Shown here: positions 52,239 to 61,297 of the stretch, piece after piece
Position numbering within the stretch: position 1 is the first letter of the stretch
Layout: every line of letters begins with the position of its first letter
Assembly (NCBI GenBank): GCA_015064725.1
Contig: SVRQ01000005.1
Coordinates: 1 to 64,000 of the forward strand
Length of the DNA: 64,000 bases
DNA from: Oscillospiraceae bacterium
Lineage (GTDB): Bacteria > Bacillota > Clostridia > Oscillospirales > CAG-272
Direction of reading: 5' to 3'
Translations under genes and position numbers: made by a program
Notes under the pieces: generated by a model
Database searches by the model: none
What the model was told of the DNA's origin: nothing
Seen by the model: only the letters and a program-made list of their open reading frames with translations

Positions 52239-53627
52239 ATGTATCTTGGCTTGAAAGAAAGCGGTATGACGCTTGAAAGCGCCGCACTTTCTATGAACGG
52301 CACACTTTACGGTGCCGATAAAAACACTCGCTTTTACGGCATCTGCACGGATTCCCGCAAGGTGGGAGCAGGCGAGCTCTTCTTTGCCATCGTGGGCGAA
52401 AAAATGGACGGCAACGATTTTGCCGCCTCCGCAGTTTCGCTCGGTGCTTCTTGTGCTGTAGTTTCCCGCGCACCGCGCGAAAATATACCGCATATCCTCG
52501 TAAAAGATACACGAGAAGCCCTGGGGCTTTTGGCGAAGGCACACCACGAGCTTTTGCCCTGCCTTACCGTCGGCGTTACGGGCTCCGTGGGAAAGACCAC
52601 CACAAAAGAATTTATCGCCGCCGTTCTTGCCGAAAAATATGATACGGCAAAAACGAAAGGAAACTTCAACAACGATATAGGTCTTCCCCTCACGCTCTTT
52701 TCCTTTGCGCGCCCGAAAAACGCGCTCGTTCTTGAAATGGGTATGAGCGCAAGAGGAGAGATCGCACACCTTACGAAGATAGCGCGGCCCGACATCGGCG
52801 TTATCACAAACATCGGCTCCTCCCACCTTGAAAACCTTGGCACGCGCGAAAATATCGCACTTGCAAAGCTCGAAATAACAGAGGGGATGAGGGACGGAGC
52901 GCCGCTTATACTCAACGGAGATGAGCCCCTCTTAAAAAATCTTGAAAATTTTAAAACAAATAATATTTTTGTTTCTTTAATCGACAAAAATTGCGAATTT
53001 TTCGCGTATAATATAAGAGAAGAAGCAAGCCGCACCTTGTTCGATTGCAAAGCACGCACCCGGGTATGGGAAAACGTGTGCATACCCGCCGTTGGCAAGC
53101 ATAACGTCTATAACGCTCTCTGCGCCATCGCCGTCGGCACTCTTGCAGATATGGACGAAGAAAGCGTGCGCCGCGGACTTATGAGCTTTGCCCCGTGCGA
53201 TATGCGCGGCGGCGTGCGCGAAAAAGACGGTATCAGGATAATCGAGGATTGCTATAACGCAAGCCCCGAATCTATGCGCGCCTCTCTTTCCTCGCTTTGC
53301 CGCATTGCGGGCGGTGCAAGAAAGATAGCCTTCCTCGGAGAGATGCGCGAGCTCGGTCCCGAAAGTGCCGCTATGCACTTTTCCGTGGGAGAGTTTGCGG
53401 CAAGCACGGGAATCGATCTTCTCTTCACATTCGGTACGCTCGCGGAAGAGATAGCAAAAGGAGCAGTACACGCAGGCTTTGCACGCGAAAACATCGTAAG
53501 CCTTGCCGACACACAGGACGTATGCACCGCTTTGAAAAAGCTGAAGCTTGCATTAAAAGAAGGCGACGTGATCCTTTTCAAAGCCAGCCGTGCGCTGAAG
53601 CTTGAAAGAATATCAAGAGAAATTTAA
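52239..53627 (+). CDS. murF: UDP-MurNAc-tripeptide:D-Ala-D-Ala ligase
   Basis: This 462-residue protein has 'GICTDSRKVGAGELFFAIVGEKMDGNDF' (~28-55), P-loop 'GVTGSVGKTTTKEFIAAVL' (~108), 'TKGNFNNDIGLPLTL', 'EMGMSARGEIAHLT' and 'IEDCYNASPESMRASL'. It completes the pentapeptide. ATG 52239 lies 3 bp after the murE stop with AAATGGG as a weak site; ATG 52266 (codon 10) is an alternative start. Confidence 0.96.
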   Translation: MYLGLKESGMTLESAALSMNGTLYGADKNTRFYGICTDSRKVGAGELFFAIVGEKMDGNDFAASAVSLGASCAVVSRAPRENIPHILVKDTREALGLLAKAHHELLPCLTVGVTGSVGKTTTKEFIAAVLAEKYDTAKTKGNFNNDIGLPLTLFSFARPKNALVLEMGMSARGEIAHLTKIARPDIGVITNIGSSHLENLGTRENIALAKLEITEGMRDGAPLILNGDEPLLKNLENFKTNNIFVSLIDKNCEFFAYNIREEASRTLFDCKARTRVWENVCIPAVGKHNVYNALCAIAVGTLADMDEESVRRGLMSFAPCDMRGGVREKDGIRIIEDCYNASPESMRASLSSLCRIAGGARKIAFLGEMRELGPESAAMHFSVGEFAASTGIDLLFTFGTLAEEIAKGAVHAGFARENIVSLADTQDVCTALKKLKLALKEGDVILFKASRALKLERISREI

Positions 53628-53639
53628 CGGAGACATATT

Positions 53640-54617
53640 ATGACAGTTTACTTTTTTATTGCGATCGTTGTTTGCTTTGTTTGCACGGCACTTCTGGGCA
53701 GATTTCTCATCCCCGTGCTCAAAAGCCTTAAAATAGGACAAAAAATACGCGAGATAGGTCCGCGCTGGCACAAATCCAAGGAAGGCACCCCGATGATGGG
53801 CGGCATATTCTTTATTATCCCCATCACCCTTACGATGATAGTTTACGCCTTTATCCGCACGGGTTTTGATGAGGCGGGACTTCGCTTTATCTTTTCCGCG
53901 GTATTCGCGCTCCTCTGCGGCGGCATAGGATTTGCGGACGACGCCATCAAGATCTTCAAAAAACAGAACGAGGGTCTTCGTCCCGTCGAAAAATTCTTGC
54001 TCCAGCTCCTTGCAGCAGCTCTTTATATCATCGCTATGAGCAAGTGGGGCGGTCTTACAACAAGCCTTTATATTCCCTTTGTCGGCGTTTCCTTTGACAT
54101 TGGCAGAGCATATTATTTCATTCTTCTTATACTTATCGTCGGCGTTATGAACAGCGTAAATCTTACGGACGGCGTGGACGGTCTTGCTTCAAGCGTTACC
54201 GCCGCAGTTGCCGCGTTCTTCGCCGTATATGCCATTTCCATCGGCAATGAGGGTGCTTTCTACCTTGCGGGTGCCGTTTTCGGCGGTTGCTTCGGCTTCC
54301 TTGTTTATAACTTCCACCCCGCAAAGATATTTATGGGCGACACAGGCTCTCTGTACCTTGGAGGTGCGGTAAGCGCTCTTGCGGTAATGCTCGATAACCC
54401 CCTCATCATCATCACGGCAGGTATCATCTATATTATAGAAGCCGCCTCCGTAATTCTTCAGGTATCCTACTTCAAGATAACGCACGGAAAAAGACTTTTC
54501 AAAATGTCCCCCATCCACCATCACTTTGAGAAATGCGGTTGGGGAGAAAATAAGATCGTTGCAATATTCACGCTCGTTACCGTAGCCGCGTGCGTATTAA
54601 GCTACATCTTCAAATAA
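53640..54617 (+). CDS. mraY: Phospho-N-acetylmuramoyl-pentapeptide transferase
   Basis: This 325-residue membrane enzyme has about ten helices and makes lipid I from UDP-MurNAc-pentapeptide and undecaprenyl phosphate. 'KEGTPMMGG', 'GFADDAIKI', 'NSVNLTDGVDGLASS', 'MGDTGSLYLGG' and the C-terminal 'SPIHHHFEKCGW' are all present. ACGGAGA precedes the ATG. In many clusters murD follows here, but ftsW follows instead. Confidence 0.98.
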   Translation: MTVYFFIAIVVCFVCTALLGRFLIPVLKSLKIGQKIREIGPRWHKSKEGTPMMGGIFFIIPITLTMIVYAFIRTGFDEAGLRFIFSAVFALLCGGIGFADDAIKIFKKQNEGLRPVEKFLLQLLAAALYIIAMSKWGGLTTSLYIPFVGVSFDIGRAYYFILLILIVGVMNSVNLTDGVDGLASSVTAAVAAFFAVYAISIGNEGAFYLAGAVFGGCFGFLVYNFHPAKIFMGDTGSLYLGGAVSALAVMLDNPLIIITAGIIYIIEAASVILQVSYFKITHGKRLFKMSPIHHHFEKCGWGENKIVAIFTLVTVAACVLSYIFK

Positions 54618-54649
54618 TAAATATATAAAAATAACAAAGGAGGGCGTTT

Positions 54650-56053
54650 ATGACACCGAACGAACAAAAAAATAATGCGGGAAAAACCGCGGCGCAGGCG
54701 CAAAGATCGCCGCGTCCGCAAAGCGCGCCTTCCTCCGGCGCTCAAAAAAGCGCGGTAAAAACAGCTCCAAAAACTTCGGAACAGAAAGGTTCGGTAAAAA
54801 AAGCTGAACCGAAAAAGAAAGAAAAGCCGATAAAAATAAAAAAAGCCAAAGAAAAAAAGCCCTCTCTTTCGAAAGAATTCAGGGAAAGTAAGGAGAAAAA
54901 AGTTTTCCTTGGCAATATTCGCTCCGCAAAACCGCTTGATACGGTCTATAGAGTAAAATCCGGCGTGGATTCCACGTTTCTTATAATAGTTTTGGCGCTC
55001 CTCTGCTTCGGCACGGTAATGGTCTTCTCCTCCAGCTATTTTTTCGCGGGAAGCCGCTTTAACAACAGCACCTTCTTCGTAAAAAGACAAACGCTGTATG
55101 CGCTTGCAGGCGTTGCAGCACTCATATTTTTCTCGTTTTTCGATTACAGGCTCTTACGCAACTGGGCTCTTCCCATTTTCGGTGTTTCCTACATACTTAT
55201 GTTCTGCGTATTTCTGCCCGTTATCGGCAAGAGTGAAAAAGGCGCAACACGCTGGATAGACCTCAAGATAATAACGCTGCAGCCGTCCGACATTATGAAG
55301 TTCTCCATAGTGCTCATCCTCGCGCTGTATTTCTCCTGCGTTATAAACAAAACGAAAAAATTCAAATACGGCATATTTTTTCCTGCCTGCATACTTCTTG
55401 CCGTATGCTTCTCAACAATAATTCAGAAGCATATTTCGGGTACTGTCATCATCTTCCTTATCGGCGCGGTTATGATACTTATTTCCGGGGCAAGCGCAAA
55501 ATGGCTTGCGGGCATTTGTGCCGCAGGCGCTTCCGCGGTATGCGCCATAATCTTCTTTACAAACTACGCCACAGCGCGCGTAAACGCTTGGCTCCACCCC
55601 GAAACGGTGCTTCAGGACGGCGGCTGGCAGCCGTACCAGAGTATGCTTGCCATCGGTTCGGGCGGCATATTCGGCGTGGGTCTTGGGAACAGCTATCAGA
55701 AGCAGAGCTGGCTTCCCGAGCCTCAAAATGACTTTATCTTCGCCATAGTCTGCGAGGAGCTGGGGCTGATCGGCGGTCTTTGCGTTATAGCCCTTTTTAT
55801 AGCCCTTGTTTGGAGGGGGCTTTCCATTGCAAAAAAAGCCCCCGATACGTTTTCCTCCCTGCTTGTAACGGGTCTTGTTGCCAAGGTCGGAATACAGGCG
55901 CTTCTCAACATTGCCGTTGTAACTGCGACGATACCCACAACGGGCATCGCGCTGCCGTTCTTCAGCTACGGCGGAACGGCTCTTATAATGCAGCTTGCGG
56001 AAATGGGGATAGTCCTCTCCGTTTCCCGATATTCTTCACAGGAAAAAATCTGA
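54650..56053 (+). CDS. ftsW: Septal peptidoglycan polymerase FtsW with long basic N-terminal tail
   Basis: This 467-residue SEDS glycosyltransferase starts with ~105 residues rich in Lys, Ala, Ser, Pro and Glu, a disordered cytoplasmic tail that is not part of the usual fold. Ten membrane segments follow, with 'GTVMVFSSSYFFA', 'ATRWIDLKIITLQPSDIMKFS', 'GWQPYQSMLAIGSGGIFGVGLGNS' and 'LPEPQNDFIFAIVCEELGLIGG'. It works with the class B PBP. GGAGGGC precedes the ATG. Confidence 0.94.
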   Translation: MTPNEQKNNAGKTAAQAQRSPRPQSAPSSGAQKSAVKTAPKTSEQKGSVKKAEPKKKEKPIKIKKAKEKKPSLSKEFRESKEKKVFLGNIRSAKPLDTVYRVKSGVDSTFLIIVLALLCFGTVMVFSSSYFFAGSRFNNSTFFVKRQTLYALAGVAALIFFSFFDYRLLRNWALPIFGVSYILMFCVFLPVIGKSEKGATRWIDLKIITLQPSDIMKFSIVLILALYFSCVINKTKKFKYGIFFPACILLAVCFSTIIQKHISGTVIIFLIGAVMILISGASAKWLAGICAAGASAVCAIIFFTNYATARVNAWLHPETVLQDGGWQPYQSMLAIGSGGIFGVGLGNSYQKQSWLPEPQNDFIFAIVCEELGLIGGLCVIALFIALVWRGLSIAKKAPDTFSSLLVTGLVAKVGIQALLNIAVVTATIPTTGIALPFFSYGGTALIMQLAEMGIVLSVSRYSSQEKI

Positions 56054-56074
56054 TATAACAGAGGTAAAAAACAA

Positions 56075-57226
56075 ATGAAAATAATACTTGCCTGCGGCGG
56101 CACGGGCGGTCATATCTACCCTGCCATCGCTATAGCAAATACGGTGCGTGCGCATAATCCGAACGCGAAGATACTTTTCGTCGGCTCTACGCGCGGCTTG
56201 GAAAACGATATAGTTGCGAAAGCCGGTTATGACATCACTCATATCGATATGTACGGTCTAAACCGCAAAAACCCCTTTGCAAATATCAAAACAGCATACT
56301 ATTTTCTGGCTTCCAAGAAAAAAGGCAAGAAGCTTATCGAAAGCTTTAAGCCGGATATCGTTATAGGCACGGGCGGTTACCAATGCTATCCCCCTCTCTA
56401 CGCCGCCGCGAAGGCGGGCGTACCCTGTGCCGTACACGAATCCAACTCCATTCCCGGCGTTGCCGTGCGTATGGTGGAAAAGCACGTTGACAGGATATAC
56501 ACGAACTTTCCCGACGTGGAAAAGAAGCTTTCCTGTAAGGAAAAGGTATTGCGCGTAGGCAATCCTCTCGTTTCCGAAAATATTGTAAAGGCAGACGGCT
56601 GCGTGCGCGAAAAGCTTCAAATTCCCGAAAACATAAAATATATCGTTCTTTCATTCGGCGGAAGCCGAGGTGCCGCCCCCATCAACGAGCACGTTGTTGA
56701 TTTCCTCGGAAAATACGCCAAGGAAAGCCCCGACACACTCTTCGTCCACGCCACGGGCAAGGGCGGATACGCCGCATCCGTTGAAAAAGCGAAGGCTTGC
56801 GGTGCATACTATCTTCCCAACGTCCGCATATTCGACTATATATACGATATGCCCCTTTGGGAAGCCGCGGCAGACATCGTTATATGCCGCGCAGGCGCTA
56901 TGACAATTTCCGAAATGGCTCTCGGCGAAAAAGCCTGCATCTTTATTCCCTCCCCCTACGTTGCGGAAAACCATCAGTATAAGAACGCCAAGGTGCTTTC
57001 GGATGCCGATGCGGGTGCGCTTATCGAAGAAAAGGACCTTTGTGCCGAAACGCTCAAAAAGCAGATCGATGAAATACGCTTCGGCAAGGGCGTGGCGGAA
57101 AATATGAGGAAGAATATCAAGAGCTTCGCCGTAAAAAACGCCGCCGAAAGCATTTTCAAGGATATGCAGGAGCTTATGAACCGCGAACTTATGAAGCTTA
57201 TCAAACGAGAGGATGAGGCGAAATGA
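56075..57226 (+). CDS. murG: UDP-GlcNAc:lipid I N-acetylglucosaminyltransferase
   Basis: This 383-residue GT-B enzyme makes lipid II on the inner membrane face. 'CGGTGGHIYPAIAIA' at the N terminus, 'GTGGYQCYPPLYAA', 'HESNSIPG', 'SFGGSRGAAPIN', and 'CRAGAMTISEMA' with 'IPSPYVAENHQYKNA'. AGAGGT precedes the ATG; its stop overlaps the ftsQ start. Confidence 0.97.
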   Translation: MKIILACGGTGGHIYPAIAIANTVRAHNPNAKILFVGSTRGLENDIVAKAGYDITHIDMYGLNRKNPFANIKTAYYFLASKKKGKKLIESFKPDIVIGTGGYQCYPPLYAAAKAGVPCAVHESNSIPGVAVRMVEKHVDRIYTNFPDVEKKLSCKEKVLRVGNPLVSENIVKADGCVREKLQIPENIKYIVLSFGGSRGAAPINEHVVDFLGKYAKESPDTLFVHATGKGGYAASVEKAKACGAYYLPNVRIFDYIYDMPLWEAAADIVICRAGAMTISEMALGEKACIFIPSPYVAENHQYKNAKVLSDADAGALIEEKDLCAETLKKQIDEIRFGKGVAENMRKNIKSFAVKNAAESIFKDMQELMNRELMKLIKREDEAK

Positions 57227-58020
57227 ACGGCTCCCACCCTCTCAGAAAAAGCAAGCTGCGCTCCTTTGCAATAACAGCCGTCTTCTTTGCCGCAACGGTA
57301 CTTACGGTTTTCGTATTCCTTACGTTTTGCCGCGTAAAAACGGTAAATATCGAAAACTGCGTTTTCTCCGATAGACAAACGATTCTGGAAGCCGGCAAGG
57401 TAAAGGTCGGTATGCACATATATGCGCTGGATAAAGAAAAAATGGAAGAGCGCATAAAAGAGGCAAGCCCCTACGTCAGCGACGTATATATCACAAGGAC
57501 GGGCTTTACAACTCTCAATATAACTCTTACGGAGGATACGCCGCGATTTTATATAGAGCAGGACGGAAACTTCGTCGTGCTTTCCGAAACGCTGCGCGTG
57601 CTTGAAATATGCCATTCCCAAGCGGAGCTGTCCGGGATCTCCGCCGCAAGGATAGACCTTCCCGCGGTAAAGAGCGCAACGCTTCGACAGACCCTCGCCT
57701 TTGAAGACGAAACGGCATCTTACGGGGAAGAATGTATAGAGATACTCGAAGCAATATCCGCCTCCCCTCTTTCGGGAACTCTTACGTATGCAGACCTTTC
57801 GGAAAAGTTCGATCTCCGCGTAACGTACAAGGACAAGTACGATATCCGCTTCGGCTCTCCGAAGGAGCTTTCGCAAAAGCTTTCGCTCGTGGCGGAAACG
57901 ATAGCTTACCTTGAAGATCCGATAAACCGTTTTTCTACCGCAAAGGGCATAATACACGCCTCCGTTATAGGCGAAACGTCGTTTGAAGCAACGGGTGCTT
58001 TAAACGATACCGTCGAATAA
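57223..58020 (+). CDS. ftsQ: Cell division protein FtsQ/DivIB
   Basis: This 265-residue protein has a cytoplasmic basic N terminus, one transmembrane helix (~15-37), then a POTRA domain ('VKTVNIENCVFSDRQTILEAGKVKVGMHIYALDKEKMEERI', ~40-110) and a beta domain ending 'KGIIHASVIGETSFEA'. It joins FtsL and DivIC to license septal synthesis. The ATG overlaps the murG stop (ATGA). GAGAGGATGAGG precedes it. Confidence 0.9.
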   Translation: MNGSHPLRKSKLRSFAITAVFFAATVLTVFVFLTFCRVKTVNIENCVFSDRQTILEAGKVKVGMHIYALDKEKMEERIKEASPYVSDVYITRTGFTTLNITLTEDTPRFYIEQDGNFVVLSETLRVLEICHSQAELSGISAARIDLPAVKSATLRQTLAFEDETASYGEECIEILEAISASPLSGTLTYADLSEKFDLRVTYKDKYDIRFGSPKELSQKLSLVAETIAYLEDPINRFSTAKGIIHASVIGETSFEATGALNDTVE

Positions 58021-58221
58021 ACAAAGGTTAAATTTAAAAAATAATTCTTTTTTTAACATAATTTTCTTTTTTTAACAAACGAATCAGTAAAAATTGACGA
58101 TTTTTTGCATTTATTTTTAAGAAATTTTCAAAAACATCTTGTAAATCAAGTCTTTTTGGTTTATTATAATATTGTATATATTTATCATTTTATCTGTGTA
58201 AATTTCAGGAGGTTAAATAAA
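58021..58221 (+). promoter_or_regulatory. ftsQ-ftsZ gap, probable ftsZ promoter
   Basis: A 201-bp AT-rich gap. TATAAT at 58165-58170 is the best -10, with no good -35 at the standard distance (TTGTAA is 20 bp away). An independent ftsZ promoter is likely, but its exact form is uncertain. Confidence 0.45.
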
Positions 58222-59376
58222 ATGGGTTTCGAATTTGATTCAAACTTTGACAGTGGTGTAAATATTAAAGTCATCGGTGTCGGCGGCGGCGGCGGTAACG
58301 CTGTTAACCGTATGATCGAGGAAAACGTACAGGGCGTTGAATTTATCGCAGTAAACTGCGACAAACAGGTCCTTCTCAAATCCAGCGCTCCCACAAAGAT
58401 CGCTATCGGCGATAAGATCACAAAAGGCCACGGTGCGGGCAGCGACCCCACAGTTGGCGAACAGGCTGCGGAAGAAAGCATGGAAGATATCGCTAACGTA
58501 GTTCGCGGTGCGGATATGGTATTCATCGCAACAGGTATGGGCGGCGGTACAGGTACAGGTGCTGCTCCCGTTGTAGCAAAGATCGCAAAAGAAATGGGCA
58601 TCCTTACTATCGGCGTTGTTACAAAGCCCTTTGCATTTGAAGGCAGAAAGCGTATGCTCCAGGCTGAAGCAGGTATCGTTCAGCTCCGTGATTACGTTGA
58701 CTCCCTCATCGTTATCCCCAACGAAAGACTCCGTCACATTTCCGAAAACAAGATCACTCTTGCAAACGCTTTTGAATATGCGGATGACGTACTCCGTCAG
58801 GGCGTTCAGAGTATTTCCGACCTTATCAACATCCCCGGTATCGTAAACCTTGACTTTGCAGACGTTTCTTCCGTTATGAGAAACGCAGGCTACGCTCACA
58901 TGGGTGTTGGCACAGGCACAGGCAGAGATAAAGCTGAGGTTGCAGCAAAAGCCGCTATCTCCAGCCCCCTTCTCGAGTCCTCTATCTCCGGTGCTACAGG
59001 TATCATCATCAATATCACAGCAAGCCCCGACATCAGCCTTGACGAGGTTGAAACAGCTTCCGCTATGATCTCTCAGGAAGCTCATCCCGATGCAACTATC
59101 ATTTGGGGTGCTACTTTCGACAACAGCCTTGAAGATACTATCAAGGTAACTGTTATCGCTACAGGCTTCAGAGCTGAAGATGATAACAAGCCTTCCGCAA
59201 CAACAGGCTTCAACTTTGGCGCACCCAAAGCTAAAACAACAGTGAAGACAACTCCCGTTGCTCCCGCAAAGCCTGAAGCTCCCGCTCCCGCAGTTGTAAA
59301 AGAGAATAACGGTTCTCTCATTTCCGACGATGATTTTGATGACATTATGGCCATCCTCAGAAAGAGCAGAAGCTAA
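58222..59376 (+). CDS. ftsZ: Cell division GTPase FtsZ
   Basis: This 384-residue tubulin-like GTPase builds the Z ring. It starts at ATG 58222 ([12 protein letters not shown]) after AGGAGGT; the longer frame from 58105 adds an AT-rich leader. G-box '[20 protein letters not shown]' near residue 105, 'NADxxR-type' and '[18 protein letters not shown]'-like start. The variable linker (~315-360) is Thr/Pro/Ala-rich and the C-terminal tail is '[16 protein letters not shown]'. ftsA, its usual membrane tether, is not next to it. Confidence 0.98.
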   Translation: MGFEFDSNFDSGVNIKVIGVGGGGGNAVNRMIEENVQGVEFIAVNCDKQVLLKSSAPTKIAIGDKITKGHGAGSDPTVGEQAAEESMEDIANVVRGADMVFIATGMGGGTGTGAAPVVAKIAKEMGILTIGVVTKPFAFEGRKRMLQAEAGIVQLRDYVDSLIVIPNERLRHISENKITLANAFEYADDVLRQGVQSISDLINIPGIVNLDFADVSSVMRNAGYAHMGVGTGTGRDKAEVAAKAAISSPLLESSISGATGIIINITASPDISLDEVETASAMISQEAHPDATIIWGATFDNSLEDTIKVTVIATGFRAEDDNKPSATTGFNFGAPKAKTTVKTTPVAPAKPEAPAPAVVKENNGSLISDDDFDDIMAILRKSRS

Positions 59377-59396
59377 TTAAGATCTTACATACACCA

Positions 59397-59426
59397 AAAC
59401 ACCCTTGATTTTTCAAGGGTGTTTTT
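59397..59426 (+). terminator. ftsZ terminator
   Basis: AAAACACCCTTGA, short T loop, TCAAGGGTGTTTT plus T. Confidence 0.92.
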
Positions 59427-59454
59427 CCTTTCCCGCAATAAAAGAGCAAATGTT

Positions 59455-59495
59455 AATATCCGTTGCTTGCCGCAACGGATATTTTGATGTATAAT
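59455..59495 (+). promoter_or_regulatory. Promoter with overlapping 12-bp inverted repeat
   Basis: The inverted repeat AATATCCGTTGC-TTGCC-GCAACGGATATT (59455-59483) encloses the -35 TTGCCG (59467-59472); after a 17-bp spacer comes TATAAT (59490-59495). The repeat is well placed for repression by the XRE protein encoded just downstream. Confidence 0.75.
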
Positions 59496-59518
59496 TGTTT
59501 TCGGAAAGGAGTTGTAAT

Positions 59519-60055
59519 ATGCTGAACGAAAATTTAAAAATCCTCAGAAAGAAAAAAGGGCTTTCGCAGGAGGAACTTGCACTAAAGCTTTGCGTAGTGC
59601 GCCAAACAGTTTCAAAATGGGAAAAAGGGCTCTCTGTTCCCGATTCCGAAATGCTCATAAAAATAGCGGAAGAATTTGACACGACCGTCGCTTCCCTTCT
59701 GGGTGAGCCGGTTTCAGAAGAAAGCGGAAACGAGCTTGCAGCCATTGCCGCCAAATTGGAGCTTATAAACGAACAGCTTGCAGAGCGAAACAAGAAAATA
59801 AGACGGGCGGCACTGTTTATATTTATTTTGATCGGTGTTTTTTCCCTGTCATCGCTCTTGTTCGATATATTTGAGCTTATTTATTACACCTTGGAAAAAA
59901 GCCGACTTACATCAAATGAAGCCGTCATAGGCGGATACGTCGGTTCAACGGGCATTTACGTTTCAAATATACTTCCGCACGCCGCCAAAGCGTTAATATC
60001 GATCGCCGCTCTCGTTCTTTCGGCATTGGGAATATGCAGAATGAAAGGTAGATAA
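59519..60055 (+). CDS. XRE-family regulator with membrane segments
   Basis: This 178-residue protein has a helix-turn-helix at ~4-60 ('SQEELALKLCVVRQTVSKWEKGLSVPDSEML'), a short coiled stretch ('ELAAIAAKLELINEQLAERNKK') and two hydrophobic segments (~95-115 and ~150-172). It is a membrane-tethered DNA-binding protein that probably senses an envelope signal. ATG 59519 follows GGAAAGGAG. It is cotranscribed with the lipoprotein gene one base downstream. Confidence 0.83.
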   Translation: MLNENLKILRKKKGLSQEELALKLCVVRQTVSKWEKGLSVPDSEMLIKIAEEFDTTVASLLGEPVSEESGNELAAIAAKLELINEQLAERNKKIRRAALFIFILIGVFSLSSLLFDIFELIYYTLEKSRLTSNEAVIGGYVGSTGIYVSNILPHAAKALISIAALVLSALGICRMKGR

Positions 60056-60056
60056 A

Positions 60057-60485
60057 ATGAAAAAAATATTTTTATTGATAATATGCTCTATGATGCTTTT
60101 GTGCGGATGTTCCCAAAGCGCTGTCCCCGAAATAGACGATTTTTCTTGGATCTTGGTAAGCGTTCAAAGCCATAAAGGCTCGGGGCAGATAATCGCATAC
60201 GGCCCGCGCATGGGCGAAACAAGCGAAAGCGACGGCTTTTGCGAGCTTGTTTGCACCGCCAAAGACGGGGTTATTTCGATGCAGGACAAAACAAACGGAA
60301 AATTTTACACAGGCACGTACGAATTTCAAGGAAAAGACCCATGCTCCTCAAATTACAAAATAACGATAGACGGTCAAGAAGGCATCGCTGTTGTTGCTAT
60401 GACCACATATCACGATAAAACGCAGGATCCCACGTTTATTATCAATTTAGAGGATCATTCGATAAAATTTTTTGCAAAAAAATAA
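60057..60485 (+). CDS. Small lipoprotein of unknown function
   Basis: This 142-residue protein has a lipoprotein signal (1-~17, lipobox LCGC, Cys18) and a single beta-rich domain, for example 'GVISMQDKTNGKFYTGTYEFQ'. No family is recognised. The ATG lies directly after the regulator's TAA, so the pair is translationally coupled; it may be the sensor or target of that membrane regulator. Confidence 0.75.
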   Translation: MKKIFLLIICSMMLLCGCSQSAVPEIDDFSWILVSVQSHKGSGQIIAYGPRMGETSESDGFCELVCTAKDGVISMQDKTNGKFYTGTYEFQGKDPCSSNYKITIDGQEGIAVVAMTTYHDKTQDPTFIINLEDHSIKFFAKK

Positions 60486-60486
60486 A

Positions 60487-60510
60487 AATCCCCTTGCGTA
60501 AGGGGTTGCT
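60487..60510 (+). terminator. Weak terminator-like hairpin
   Basis: AATCCCCTT-GCGT-AAGGGGTT with little T tract; partly overlaps the next -35 box. Confidence 0.5.
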
Positions 60511-60536
60511 TGTAACGCTGCGTAATATGATAGAAT
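60506..60536 (+). promoter_or_regulatory. MerR-type promoter with 19-bp spacer
   Basis: TTGCTT (60506-60511), 19-bp spacer containing the imperfect dyad GTAACGC-T-GCGTAAT, TAGAAT (60531-60536). MerR-family activators typically bind a dyad in such an over-long spacer, and the gene downstream encodes one. Confidence 0.65.
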
Positions 60537-60559
60537 GAGCGCAGAAGGAGGTGAACGCT

Positions 60560-61297
60560 ATGTCAAAATACACAACGGGAGAAGTCGCAAAGCTCTGCGG
60601 TGTTTCCGTGCGGACCGTGCAATACTACGATGACCGCGGAATTCTCATACCTACCGAGCTTTCAGAGGGCGGCAGAAGACTCTATTCCGAGGAAGACCTG
60701 AAAAGGATGCGTATTATATGCTTTCTCCGCGAGGCAGGACTGCCCATAAACAGCATCTCCGCGCTTTTTGCGGAAGAAAAGCCGGAAAACATAATTTCTA
60801 TCCTGCTTGATGAACAGGAAGAATCTCTGCGCAAGGAGATCCTTGAGCGTCAAGCAAGGCTTGAACTGCTTGACGGCATCAAACGGGAGCTAAAGGAGAT
60901 GGAGCATTTCTCCGTTGAATCCATAGGTGATATAGCTCACATTATGAAACAAAAAAATAAGCTTACAAAAATGCGCTGGACTATGATACTTACGGGCATT
61001 CCCGTAACAGCTTTGCAATGGATATCCATAATTTTGTGGATAACAAACGGTCTTTGGTGGCTCTTTGCCGCTTGGGTCTGCGTGGCAATTCCGTGGGGGA
61101 TCGCAGTTTCTGTCTATTATTTCAAGCACGTTGCCTATATCTGCCCCGAATGCCACGAAATATTCAAGCCTAAAAATAAGGAAGCGTTTTGGGCATATCA
61201 CACACCCAAAATGCGCCGTCTGACCTGCCCGAAGTGCGGACGCAAGGGGCTTTGCGTTGAGGTATATGCAGGCAAGGAGGACAAGAACAATGGCTAA
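60560..61297 (+). CDS. MerR-family regulator with membrane helices and zinc ribbon
   Basis: This 245-residue protein (ATG 60560 after AAGGAGG; an in-frame GTG lies at 60551) has a MerR winged helix at ~1-70 ('TGEVAKLCGVSVRTVQYYDDRGILIPTE', 'GRRLYSEEDLKRMRIICFLREAG') and a dimer coiled coil (~85-120). Two transmembrane helices (~137-180) and a C-terminal zinc ribbon (CPECHE...CPKCGR, ~193-230) follow. This domain order is unlike soluble MerR proteins. Its end overlaps the CPBP protease gene. Confidence 0.88.
   Translation: MSKYTTGEVAKLCGVSVRTVQYYDDRGILIPTELSEGGRRLYSEEDLKRMRIICFLREAGLPINSISALFAEEKPENIISILLDEQEESLRKEILERQARLELLDGIKRELKEMEHFSVESIGDIAHIMKQKNKLTKMRWTMILTGIPVTALQWISIILWITNGLWWLFAAWVCVAIPWGIAVSVYYFKHVAYICPECHEIFKPKNKEAFWAYHTPKMRRLTCPKCGRKGLCVEVYAGKEDKNNG

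Noticed and set aside
58105-58221. N-terminal extension of FtsZ
   Set aside because: AT-rich untranslated leader; AGGAGGT and the conserved FtsZ start are at 58207-58222.
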